Source of the DNA: Acidobacteriota bacterium
GTDB lineage: Bacteria > Acidobacteriota > Terriglobia > Bryobacterales > Bryobacteraceae
NCBI GenBank assembly: GCA_003223065.1
Contig: QHXU01000012.1
Coordinates: forward strand, 7,722 to 34,252
DNA: 26,531 nucleotides
Direction: 5' to 3'
The notes beneath the pieces were generated by a model, which worked only from the letters and a program-made list of their open reading frames with translations, did not search any database and was not told where the DNA came from. This document shows positions 1 through 7,371 of the stretch, piece by piece; positions within the stretch are counted from its first letter, which is position 1; every line of letters begins with the position of its first letter. Position numbers and translations under genes: made by a program.

Positions 1-34
1 TGTTTTCAACCAGCAGAGAGATCAGCTGCAACAT
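1..34 (-). CDS. ilvN: Acetolactate synthase small subunit, N-terminal fragment
   Basis: Only the first 11 codons lie in the window. The minus strand reads MLQLISLLVEN, which is how IlvN regulatory subunits (ACT domain) typically begin. The ATG directly follows the TAA stop of ilvB with no gap, so the two are almost certainly co-transcribed and translationally coupled. IlvN binds the catalytic subunit and gives valine feedback inhibition. The rest of the gene lies beyond the window edge, so nothing can be said about its length or integrity. Confidence 0.8.
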   Translation of the reverse strand, partial: MLQLISLLVEN

Positions 35-1822
35 TTAGGCCACCTCCGCCGGCTGCGGCTGCTTGAGCACCATCTCGTTGATGGCGCCGCCGGCCGGGAC
101 CATCGGGTAGACGTTTTCATTGGGAGTGACGCGCACGTTGAGCAGGTACGGCCCCGGCTCACGGACGCAGGTTTCGAGCGCGTCTCTCAACTCGCCGGGC
201 TTCTCCACTGTGCGGCCCTTGAATCCGTACGCGCCTGCAAGCTTTTCCGGATCCGGGAATCCCTCCAGTTCCACCGCGCATAGGCGGTTGTTGTAGAACA
301 GCTCCTGCCATTGGCGCACCATCCCCAGATAGCCGTTGTTCATTACGACGATCTTCACCGGCAGCGCGTGATTGGCAATGGTCGCAAGCTCCGGAATCGA
401 CATTTGGAAACCGCCGTCGCCCACCAGCGCGAACACCAGCTTGTCCGGTCTTGCGAATTGCGCGCCGATCGCCGCGGGCAAACCGAAGCCCATCGCCCCG
501 AGCCCGCCCGAGTTGATCCACAACCGCGGATGATGGAAGCGGACGAACTGCGCGGCCCACATCTGGTGTTGCCCGACGTCGCTCGCGACGATCGCTTCGC
601 CGCCGGACAGCCGGTCGATCTCCGCGACAAGATGCTGCGGCTTGATCTCGCCGTCCGAGATTTCGGGCTTGAGAGGATGCTCGCGCTTCCACTCTTTGAT
701 CCGAGACCACCATGCCGTGCGCGCCGTGGCGTGTTTCGGCTTCAGCTCGGCCGCGAACTCCTCCAGCGCTTCGTGCAGACGTTTGAGTACACGCTTCACG
801 TCGCCCACGATGGGAAGATCCGCCGCCCGGTTCTTCCCGATCTCGGCCGGATCAATATCGACATGAATGACTTTCGCATGCGGCGCAAACGCGGCCAGGC
901 GTCCCGTGACACGATCGTCGAACCGCACGCCCAGAGCGATCAGCAGATCGGTTTCCGTCATGCCCATGTTCGCTGCGTAGCTGCCGTGCATGCCCGGCAA
1001 GCTCACGAAATTCGGATGCGAGCTCGACAAAGCGCCCAGGCCCATTAGCGTACACACCGCGGGCGCATCGATCAGTTCCACCAGCGCCCGAAGCTCTTCC
1101 GCGGCGTCCGCCGCAACGATCCCGCCGCCCGCGTAGACGAACGGCCGCTTCGCTTCCCAGATCATCTGCGCCGCGCGCCGGATCTGGCCCGCGTGACCTT
1201 CGGTGTAGACTTTGTAGCCGGGCAGATGGATCGTCGACACAGGCGCATAATGCGCCTGCGCCTGAAAGACGTCCTTCGGGATGTCCACCAGCACCGGACC
1301 GGGCCGGCCGGTAGCCGCAATGTGGAACGCTTCGTGGATCGCCTGCGGCAGGTCGGCGAGCGTCTTGACCAAAAAATTGTGCTTGGTGCAGGACCGCGTG
1401 ATGCCGAACGTATCGGCTTCCTGAAATGCGTCGCTGCCAATGAGCTTGGTGGAAACCTGGCCCGTGATCGCCACCACGGGGATCGAGTCCATCATCGCGT
1501 CCACGAGTCCCGTCACCAGGTTGGTCGCGCCTGGCCCGGAGGTGGCGCAGCAGACTCCGACCTTTCCGGTGGCACGCGCATAGCCTTCAGCCGCGAAGCA
1601 TGCGTTCTGCTCATGCCTTACCAGCACGTGGCGAATCGGGTGATCGAATATGGCATCGTAGAGCGGCAACGTCACGCCGCCCGGGTAGCCGAAAATGCAT
1701 TCCACGTTCTCGCGTGCCAGGCACTCGAGCACGATTTTTGCGCCGCTCGTCGTTGATGTCTTCGCCGTGCTCGTCGTTGATGTCTTCACTGTGCTCGTCG
1801 TTGATGTCTTCACTATGCTCAT
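35..1822 (-). CDS. ilvB: Acetolactate synthase large (catalytic) subunit
   Basis: A 595-residue thiamine-diphosphate enzyme that condenses two pyruvates to acetolactate, or pyruvate with 2-ketobutyrate, as the first common step of Val/Leu/Ile synthesis. Visible family signatures are FGYPGG near residue 44, the ThDP-activating glutamate in VRHEQNA near 69-75, the ATSGPGATN stretch near 93, and the C-terminal GDGGF...NN ThDP/Mg motif near 469-496. The ATG at 1820-1822 has a GGGGAG ribosome-binding site 8 nt upstream. Residues 4-27 are an unusual Lys/Ser/Thr extension made of three near-identical 8-residue repeats. The enzyme fold begins only after it. The gene follows a leader peptide and terminator and is joined end to start with ilvN. 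Confidence 0.97.
   Translation of the reverse strand: MSIVKTSTTSTVKTSTTSTAKTSTTSGAKIVLECLARENVECIFGYPGGVTLPLYDAIFDHPIRHVLVRHEQNACFAAEGYARATGKVGVCCATSGPGATNLVTGLVDAMMDSIPVVAITGQVSTKLIGSDAFQEADTFGITRSCTKHNFLVKTLADLPQAIHEAFHIAATGRPGPVLVDIPKDVFQAQAHYAPVSTIHLPGYKVYTEGHAGQIRRAAQMIWEAKRPFVYAGGGIVAADAAEELRALVELIDAPAVCTLMGLGALSSSHPNFVSLPGMHGSYAANMGMTETDLLIALGVRFDDRVTGRLAAFAPHAKVIHVDIDPAEIGKNRAADLPIVGDVKRVLKRLHEALEEFAAELKPKHATARTAWWSRIKEWKREHPLKPEISDGEIKPQHLVAEIDRLSGGEAIVASDVGQHQMWAAQFVRFHHPRLWINSGGLGAMGFGLPAAIGAQFARPDKLVFALVGDGGFQMSIPELATIANHALPVKIVVMNNGYLGMVRQWQELFYNNRLCAVELEGFPDPEKLAGAYGFKGRTVEKPGELRDALETCVREPGPYLLNVRVTPNENVYPMVPAGGAINEMVLKQPQPAEVA
1745..1816 (-). repeat. Three 24-bp tandem repeats inside the 5' end of ilvB
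   Basis: Three near-identical 24-bp units begin at 1745, 1769 and 1793 on the plus strand. They differ at only a few bases. Read on the minus strand they encode KTSTTST-type octapeptides at IlvB residues 4-27. A period of exactly eight codons keeps the frame, so copy number could change without breaking the gene. Confidence 0.9.
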
Positions 1823-1842
1823 CCCGGCAACTCCCCATAAGC

Positions 1843-1884
1843 AAAAAAGCCACTGACCGAGGGTTTTTGCCCCCCGCCAGTGGC
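1843..1884 (-). terminator. Intrinsic terminator (attenuator) in the ilvB leader
   Basis: In minus-strand RNA a 7-bp outer stem (GCCACUG with CAGUGGC) and an inner GGGGG/CCCUC stem (one G-U pair) enclose a short loop. Six U residues follow immediately (1848 down to 1843). The structure ends about 20 nt before the ilvB ATG and lies just after the stop of a branched-chain-rich leader peptide. A competing pairing is visible: CCCCGCC at the end of the leader ORF (about 1918-1924) can pair over 7 bp with GGCGGGG in the 5' arm (about 1872-1878). That is the expected geometry of an antiterminator. Confidence 0.85.
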
Positions 1885-1914
1885 CAATTCGTTGACTTCC
1901 CGAAATCGGGCCGT

Positions 1915-2064
1915 TCAGGCGGGGCCGGTTACACCGACCCCAATAATAAGAACGAGACCGATTACGGGACGCGCACTACGGACTGCGTCCTGTGCGCTTA
2001 GAATGAATGCGGTAGAGAGCACGATGTTGTGCCGGATGGCCTGGTTGGGTTCCGTTGCTTTCAT
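1915..2064 (-). CDS. ilvBN leader peptide (attenuation peptide)
   Basis: A 49-codon ORF upstream of ilvB reads MKATEPNQAIRHNIVLSTAF at its start. Near its end it carries a dense branched-chain run, VIGLVLIIGVGV (residues 34-45), followed by TGPA and TGA. An AAGAGG Shine-Dalgarno sits 5 nt before the ATG. Val/Ile/Leu-rich leader peptides followed by a terminator are the hallmark of ilv operon attenuation. When charged Val/Ile/Leu tRNAs are scarce, the ribosome should stall in the run and leave the CCCCGCC segment free to block the terminator. When they are plentiful, the ribosome reaches the stop, covers that segment, and the terminator forms. The mechanism is inferred; the composition, position and pairing are read directly. 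Confidence 0.85.
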   Translation of the reverse strand: MKATEPNQAIRHNIVLSTAFILSAQDAVRSARPVIGLVLIIGVGVTGPA

Positions 2065-2082
2065 CGGTGCCTCTTGTGGATC

Positions 2083-2111
2083 AGAATACACAAGAAGCTG
2101 CGCAAATGCAA
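2083..2111 (-). promoter_or_regulatory. Candidate sigma-70-type promoter for the ilv leader and ilvBN
   Basis: On the minus strand TTGCAT (2111-2106) and TATTCT (2088-2083) are separated by exactly 17 bp. The predicted start lies near 2076, immediately before the leader peptide's AAGAGG. That would be an unusually short untranslated leader. No better pair was seen between 2065 and 2340. The rest of the interval 2112-2340 holds no convincing gene. Confidence 0.45.
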
Positions 2112-2340
2112 GGATGTTCTTTGATTAGTAATTTTTATCGACCCATAGCAGGCAGTACCTTCCGAAGTCTTTGCCTAGAACCAGTTTGTTGTTTGTTTTG
2201 TTGAAGACAGCCGAGAACCTGAACGGCTCCGGCTCACCGTGATATCATCGCCTGAATCACGATGCGCTTCACCAAATCGTCCCGCCGTGCACGCGTCAGA
2301 ACGCTGCCCGGCCACGGCCCGCGCCTGTGGAGGCCGATGA

Positions 2341-3417
2341 GTGCTTGACGGTCTGGGCGCGGGTGTCAGCCGGTGGGTCGCACTGGCGGTAGCCGCACTG
2401 ATGTCCGGCTTTTTTATCAGGGCGCGTCTGAATTTCCTCGCCATTCCCAAACTCCTCGCGCCGGCGTCGGACGACAAATTACCGGATTGCATGGTCGTCA
2501 TTCCGGCGCGCAACGAAGAATCGGCCATCGCCCGCGCCGTGATGAGTTTCCCTCACGACACGGTCATCGTGGTCGACGACCACTCCGAGGACGGCACCGC
2601 CGAAGCGGCTCGGAAGGCCGGGGCCGGCGTTTTGCCCGCGCCCGAGCTTTCCCGCGGCGCGATCGGCAAATCGGCGGCGTGTCTCGCCGGCGCTCGCGTG
2701 CTTACCTCACGCTGGGTCCTTTTCGCCGACGCCGACACCTGGTACGAGCCCCGCTTCCTGAATGCCTTGATCTCCTTTGCCGAGGCGAGCGGCGTCGATT
2801 TCCTTTCCCTCTATTTGCAGCCGGAATGCGAAACATGGCCGGAACGCATGCTCGTTCCTTACGCAGTGGCGTTGTACTTCTGCGGGACCGGCCCGCGCCG
2901 GAACCCGGCGGTGCTGTTCAACGGCCAATGCCTGCTGGTGCGCCGCGAGGCGTATGAATTTGTCGGCGGTCATTCCCCTGTGATGAACAATCTGGTCGAC
3001 GACGTGAAACTCGCGGCGCTGGCGCAAAGGCATCGGCTGAAGGTCGCCCTGGCGCGCGCTCCCCACCTGGGCCATGCGCGGATGCAAACGGGACTGCGTG
3101 GAATCTGGCGGGGATTCGAGCGCAACGCGTTCCGCTTCGTGGTGGTGAGCCCGTGGATCGGCGCCCTGATCATCGCCGCGGCGCTGTCGATGGCCTTGTG
3201 GCTCCCAGCGCTGGCGTGGCTGGTCAAAGAGCGCCAGTATGTCGCCGCGGCGGGATTCGCGCTGCTGCCGATGGCTCTTCTTTGCCGCTGGTACGGCAAT
3301 TGGGCGCGAGTGCTCCTGGCGCCGTTTGCGATCTATTGCATGCTTCCGGTCCTGTGGCACGGCATGACGGCCGCGCTCTTAGGCCGGCGCATCGAGTGGA
3401 AGGGCCGCACGATTTGA
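2341..3417 (+). CDS. Membrane-associated family-2 glycosyltransferase (CrtQ/HpnB-like)
   Basis: 358 residues starting at GTG. GGAGG lies 7 nt upstream and an in-frame stop directly precedes the start, so no longer form is possible. GT-A fold motifs are clear: VIPARNEE (53-60), VDDHSEDGT (78-86), the DADT metal/nucleotide-binding motif (130-133), and a VDDVKLA acceptor-side motif near 220. A hydrophobic N-terminal segment (about 10-26) and two or three C-terminal membrane segments (about 270-340) place it in the inner membrane. The layout matches GT2 enzymes of the carotenoid/hopanoid-associated CrtQ/HpnB type, but no hopanoid or carotenoid gene is nearby, so the acceptor is unknown. The response-regulator gene follows within about 60 bp on the same strand. 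Confidence 0.8.
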   Translation: MLDGLGAGVSRWVALAVAALMSGFFIRARLNFLAIPKLLAPASDDKLPDCMVVIPARNEESAIARAVMSFPHDTVIVVDDHSEDGTAEAARKAGAGVLPAPELSRGAIGKSAACLAGARVLTSRWVLFADADTWYEPRFLNALISFAEASGVDFLSLYLQPECETWPERMLVPYAVALYFCGTGPRRNPAVLFNGQCLLVRREAYEFVGGHSPVMNNLVDDVKLAALAQRHRLKVALARAPHLGHARMQTGLRGIWRGFERNAFRFVVVSPWIGALIIAAALSMALWLPALAWLVKERQYVAAAGFALLPMALLCRWYGNWARVLLAPFAIYCMLPVLWHGMTAALLGRRIEWKGRTI

Positions 3418-3472
3418 GCCTCACGATTTGAGCGGTATGATTGTCCGGTGGGCTTTTGCGCTTGCCCGATTT

Positions 3473-4102
3473 ATGCCAATGTTGGACATCACGCAGGAAA
3501 CCGTAGCCGACATCGCCGTCCTCGACGACGATGTGGATTTCCGGAACTATATCGAGGATTTTCTTAAGGACGAAAGCATCTATACCGTGCGCACCTTCGC
3601 GCATCCGCGCGAGCTGTTCGCGAGCTGCGAGGAACACGTGCCCAATATCGTCCTGCTGGACATGAAGATGGGCGACGTGAACGGCGACAAGGTCTTGGGT
3701 CAACTGCTCGCTCGCTGGCCGGCGTTGTGCGTGATCATCGTCACCGGCTATCCGTCGCTGGAGGATATGCGCGCCACCTTCAAGCTGAAGGTTTTCGACT
3801 ATCTCGCCAAGCCGTTTTCCCTGGCGCAGCTCCGCCAGGTGCTGAAGAACGCGATCGAGGCGTTCGGCCTCGGCCGCCCTTCTCAGGATCGCCTGCGCGA
3901 GCGCCTGGGTCATCGCATCAAGATGCTGCGTGTGGAGCGCGACTGGTCCCTCAAGGACCTGGCCGCGCAGACCCGGCTCAGCGTCTCGCAGATCAGCGCC
4001 ATCGAGCGCGGCACGAACCTGCCAAGCATCGAGAGTTTGCTGTCGATCTCGAAGGCGTTCGATAAGAAGCCCTCGGAGATCCTGGCGGCGATCGATTTCT
4101 AG
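3473..4102 (+). CDS. Response regulator with XRE-type HTH output domain
   Basis: 209 residues from the ATG at 3473. The frame stays open back to a TTG at 3428 and an ATG at 3437, but the receiver fold starts only after the 3473/3479 Met codons and none has a clear ribosome-binding site. The receiver domain shows the acidic LDDD pocket, the phospho-acceptor Asp in VLLDMKMGD (Asp63 here), the conserved Thr in VTG and the Lys in LAKPF. A linker leads to a C-terminal Cro/cI-type helix-turn-helix (about 140-205) with SLKDLAAQTRLSVSQISAIE and NLPSIESLLSISKAF. A receiver joined to an XRE output is much less common than OmpR or NarL types. No histidine kinase is adjacent. A 12-bp direct repeat (CACGATTTGAGC) flanks the preceding gene's stop. 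Confidence 0.85.
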   Translation: MPMLDITQETVADIAVLDDDVDFRNYIEDFLKDESIYTVRTFAHPRELFASCEEHVPNIVLLDMKMGDVNGDKVLGQLLARWPALCVIIVTGYPSLEDMRATFKLKVFDYLAKPFSLAQLRQVLKNAIEAFGLGRPSQDRLRERLGHRIKMLRVERDWSLKDLAAQTRLSVSQISAIERGTNLPSIESLLSISKAFDKKPSEILAAIDF

Positions 4103-4109
4103 GAGCGGT

Positions 4110-6644
4110 CTACTCTTCCCGCAGCACTTCCAGCGGTTTCTGGCGCAGGATGCGGAAACTCGCCAGCCATCCGGATGCATTCGCAAGCAGCGCCGTGAAG
4201 GCGATCGCCAGAAGCGTCGCCGCCGGATCGAATTGGAACTGCGCATTGAGCAGCCGCCTCAGCAGCAGGCCGGAGAAAATCGCGGCGAGGATGGAACCCA
4301 TCAGACCCGCCACCGCGCCCAGCGTCAGAAACTCGACTGAAAAAATCCGCACGACCTGGCGCCGCGTGGCCCCGAGCGTTTTAAGGATCACCACTTCGCG
4401 CAGCCGGCGGAAACGCGTGCCCGCGACGCTCGCCGCCAGAATCACGGCTCCGGCAGCGATCGCGAACGCGGAAAGAAAACGGATCACCAGCGCGATCTGG
4501 TCGACCACCTGCTGCACGATCTCGAGCGCATCGGCGATGTTCACCACGGTGACCGTCGGAAATTTTGCGAACGAAGCTCGCTGCAGCGCGCCCACCGAGG
4601 ACGGACGCATCCGCACTCCGCCGTCGAAGCTCACGGGCAGGCCTTCTAAAGCCGGAGGATTGAAGACAAATGCGCTGGTGGGCATGAACCGCCTGTTTTG
4701 CCATTGATGCACGGCCACCACGCGGGCGCGAATCGTCCGCCCGCTGGCCTGCATCTCGATCCAGGAGCCAAGCATGATGTTAAGCGTCTTCGCCGTTTCC
4801 ATGGCCACGGACACCACCGGCTCCGTGGTGCCGCGTGACCACCACCGGCCTTCCAACACGCGTGCGTATTCGGGCTGCTCCGCTTCCCACATTACGTTCG
4901 TCGTGAACAGAAACCGCCTCGGAACGGGAGCGCCGTTGGCGGTAAGCAGGCGCGCCGCGACTCTCGGCACAAATTCGGGCGGCCCCAGCACGCCGTCCTG
5001 TTTCAAAATCAGTGCTTTCAGTGGTTCGACCTGCGCCTCTGTTACGCCCACCAGAAAAACGTTGGGCGCGCCGGGAGGCGCCGTTTTGACGATTTGATCC
5101 ACCAGCGACTCCTGAACCAGGTAGACCGTCAGAGTGAACATCACGCCTAAGCCGAGCGACACCAGGATCGCTTGCGCCTGGTTCCCTTGCCTGTAGAGAT
5201 TGGCGATGCCCTGCCGCACGAGCGACGGGACCCGCACGGGCGAGCGGCTTAGAAACAAGCGAACCAGCCGCAGCAGTCCCCACGCGACCACCGACAGCGC
5301 GATCAGGCTGGCCGTTAGCCCTCCGGCGAAGTATCCGCCCACCCTGGGGGATTCAGCGAGCCACGTCGCGATCGCGGCGATGCCGGTAAGGATCAGGCCC
5401 CCCGCCACGAGAGCGGCGCGGCCTTCCACTATGCGGCGCCGCCACGGCAGCTTGGCCTCCGGCATATCGCGCCGCAGGATCAGTGCCGGACGGATCTTTC
5501 GAATCGCCAGGAGCGGCGGGAGCGTGAACAGCAGAGTCGTCAGCACTCCGACGGCGATGCCCTGCCCCGCGGCCACGATGTGCCAGCTCATCGCGGCGTA
5601 GATCGAGAAATACTTCTTGATCAGCAGCGGAAACACTTGTTCCACAACCCGGCCCACAGCCACGCCGGCCAACCCGCCCAGCAGTCCGAGCATCATCGTT
5701 TGCAGCACATAAATCCGAATGATCTCCGCCGAAGTGCCGCCCAGCGATTTCATCACCGCAATGTGGTCCATTTTCTGCTGCAAGTGGGCGTGCATCGCCA
5801 TCCCGACGCCGATGGCGGCAACGATCAGCGCGATCAGGCTGATCAGACTCAGGAAAGTGGTCGCCTGGTCGAGGCCGTTGGTGATGATCGGGTGCGATTC
5901 GCGGAAATCTGCCACCATCGATGTCGGCAAAGCATGGCGGATGGTTCGCCGCACTTGTTCGACCGGCGGCGCGTTCGCATCGAGCTTGAAGAGATAGCGC
6001 TGCGAAGCGCGGCTGCCGAGCTGGATCAGGCCGGTCCGCTCCAGCGCCGCGCGCGAGATCATCAGCCGCATACCCACGTTCAGGCTGGCCGACATTCGAT
6101 CGGGTTCGGAGACGATCATCGCAACGATGCGGAATTCCTTCGCGCCCACGCGCACCGAATCGCCCACGCCCAGGTGCAAGCGAATCAGCAGATCTTCGCC
6201 CAGGGCCGCTGTGTCCGGCGTTAGCGCTGACACCAGCGGCATGTCCGGCTGGAGCTTCACGCTGCCGTAGAAAGGATATTTGGCGGGATCGACTGCCTTC
6301 AGCGCCACCAGCACCGGCGTCGCGTCCGGGGCTGCCGCCGCGGCCATCGTAAAGGTTTCGGTGATCCAGGTGCGCTCCACTCCGCGTCCGTTGAGCGTAT
6401 CCAACGCGGCCACCTGCTCATCCGTCGGCATCGTGAACTGGCGGGCGATCAGGTCGGCCGCCATCACCGTGCGCGATTCTTTCAACAACATCGAACGGAA
6501 GCTTTGGCTAAAGCCGCGCACGCCCGAAAGCGCGCCCACTCCGGCCGCCACCGCCAGCACGACAAAGAGGAACTTGGCGAGGGACGATCGCGTTTCACGC
6601 CAGGCGATGCGCCCGGCAGTGCGGTAGGAAAGCATCATTCTCAT
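4110..6644 (-). CDS. ybbP: FtsX-like ABC transporter permease (YbbP family)
   Basis: 844 residues, close to the usual size of YbbP-type permeases (about 800). There is an N-terminal membrane segment (about 23-40), a large extracytoplasmic domain, and a first FtsX module near 265-385 with the typical MKSLGGTSAEIIRIYVLQ coupling-helix region. Further membrane pairs lie in the middle. A second FtsX module (about 720-825) contains LKTLGATRRQVVRIF and the protein ends in KPLEVLREE. Its start overlaps the ATPase gene stop by 4 nt (ATGA), so the two are co-translated. With a tesA-like lipase gene directly divergent, this is the conserved ybbA-ybbP/tesA neighbourhood. The substrate is not established; a role in lipid or lipoprotein handling is inferred from the family and context. 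Confidence 0.9.
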   Translation of the reverse strand: MRMMLSYRTAGRIAWRETRSSLAKFLFVVLAVAAGVGALSGVRGFSQSFRSMLLKESRTVMAADLIARQFTMPTDEQVAALDTLNGRGVERTWITETFTMAAAAAPDATPVLVALKAVDPAKYPFYGSVKLQPDMPLVSALTPDTAALGEDLLIRLHLGVGDSVRVGAKEFRIVAMIVSEPDRMSASLNVGMRLMISRAALERTGLIQLGSRASQRYLFKLDANAPPVEQVRRTIRHALPTSMVADFRESHPIITNGLDQATTFLSLISLIALIVAAIGVGMAMHAHLQQKMDHIAVMKSLGGTSAEIIRIYVLQTMMLGLLGGLAGVAVGRVVEQVFPLLIKKYFSIYAAMSWHIVAAGQGIAVGVLTTLLFTLPPLLAIRKIRPALILRRDMPEAKLPWRRRIVEGRAALVAGGLILTGIAAIATWLAESPRVGGYFAGGLTASLIALSVVAWGLLRLVRLFLSRSPVRVPSLVRQGIANLYRQGNQAQAILVSLGLGVMFTLTVYLVQESLVDQIVKTAPPGAPNVFLVGVTEAQVEPLKALILKQDGVLGPPEFVPRVAARLLTANGAPVPRRFLFTTNVMWEAEQPEYARVLEGRWWSRGTTEPVVSVAMETAKTLNIMLGSWIEMQASGRTIRARVVAVHQWQNRRFMPTSAFVFNPPALEGLPVSFDGGVRMRPSSVGALQRASFAKFPTVTVVNIADALEIVQQVVDQIALVIRFLSAFAIAAGAVILAASVAGTRFRRLREVVILKTLGATRRQVVRIFSVEFLTLGAVAGLMGSILAAIFSGLLLRRLLNAQFQFDPAATLLAIAFTALLANASGWLASFRILRQKPLEVLREE

Positions 6645-7348
6645 TCGCGCACGGCTCCGGCAGGATCGCGAACCTCATCCGCGACGATCCTTCCGTCGCG
6701 CAACGTGACGATGCGGTCCGCGCGCCCGGTCAACGCCGGATCGTGCGTCACCAGAACCAGCGTGGTGCCTTCGCGCCCGTTGAGCGTGATAAGCAAATCG
6801 AGGACATGCGCTCCGTTCACGCTATCGAGATTTCCGGTAGGTTCGTCCGCCATCAGGATCGGTGGCTTTGCCATGAAGGCCCGCGCCAGCGCGACGCGCT
6901 GCTGTTCACCCCCGGAAAGCTGCACGGGATAGTGATCCAGGCGATCGCTCAGGCCCACGCTATCGAGCAGCGCGCGGGCCCGGGCGGTGCCTGACCGCAC
7001 GTCGCCTCCGGCGAGTTCGTAGGGCAGCAGCACGTTCTCTTCTGCGGTCAGCGTCGGGATGAGCTGATAGGACTGAAAGACGAACCCGACTTTGCGTCCC
7101 CGCACCAACGCGAGCTTGTCCTCGCTCAGGCCGGTGATGTCCGTGCCGTCGATCACCACCCGTCCCGCCGTCGCCGTATCCAGCCCCGCCAGCAGCCCAA
7201 GCAGCGTGCTCTTGCCGCTACCCGAGGCGCCCACGATCGCCACGAACTGCCCCGCCGGCACTTCGAAATCGATGCCGCGGAGGATTTCCACACGATGCGT
7301 TCCGGTATCGATGATTTTCGTAAGGCCCTGGGCTTCGAGGATTGCCAC
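6641..7348 (-). CDS. ybbA: ABC transporter ATP-binding protein (YbbA/LolD-like)
   Basis: 235 residues with a complete nucleotide-binding domain: Walker A GASGSGKST (about 41-49), Q-loop FVFQSYQLIP, signature LSGGEQQRVALARA, Walker B ILMADEPTGNLDS and the switch histidine in VLVTHD. This is the MacB/LolD-type ATPase class that works with FtsX-like permeases. The start is GTG with AGAGG just upstream. Its start codon lies only 23 bp from the divergent tesA-like start, so the two genes' promoters must overlap or lie in each other's 5' ends. Confidence 0.93.
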   Translation of the reverse strand: MAILEAQGLTKIIDTGTHRVEILRGIDFEVPAGQFVAIVGASGSGKSTLLGLLAGLDTATAGRVVIDGTDITGLSEDKLALVRGRKVGFVFQSYQLIPTLTAEENVLLPYELAGGDVRSGTARARALLDSVGLSDRLDHYPVQLSGGEQQRVALARAFMAKPPILMADEPTGNLDSVNGAHVLDLLITLNGREGTTLVLVTHDPALTGRADRIVTLRDGRIVADEVRDPAGAVRE

Positions 7349-7354
7349 TACCTC

Positions 7355-7362
7355 TATTATGA
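7355..7362. promoter_or_regulatory. Possible overlapping divergent -10 elements between ybbA and tesA
   Basis: The 23-bp gap between the divergent GTG starts contains TATTAT on the plus strand (7355-7360) and CATAAT on the minus strand (7362-7357), which overlap. Each would place transcription start a few bases from its own GTG: about 7367 for tesA and about 7350 for ybbA. Both messages would then be nearly leaderless. No good -35 hexamers are visible on either side, so this is a suggestion only. Confidence 0.25.
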
Positions 7363-7371
7363 TGGCTCAAG

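Noticed and set aside
311..1048. Plus-strand open frame of 245 codons opposite ilvB
   Set aside because: It lies wholly antisense to a well-supported catalytic gene; composition is typical of a GC-rich shadow frame with no recognisable domain.
2262..2348. 28-codon ORF overlapping the glycosyltransferase GTG start
   Set aside because: Arg/Pro-rich with no ribosome-binding site; the GGAGG before the GTG lies inside it. Chance is more likely than a coupled leader.
3405..3434. Direct repeat CACGATTTGAGC at the glycosyltransferase stop
   Set aside because: Only two copies, 15 bp apart, across a short junction. It could be a small duplication but gives no support for an operator or attachment site.
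5580..6224. 214-codon plus-strand frame inside ybbP
   Set aside because: It is His/Gln/Arg-rich antisense shadow sequence over the first FtsX module, with no domain or start signal.
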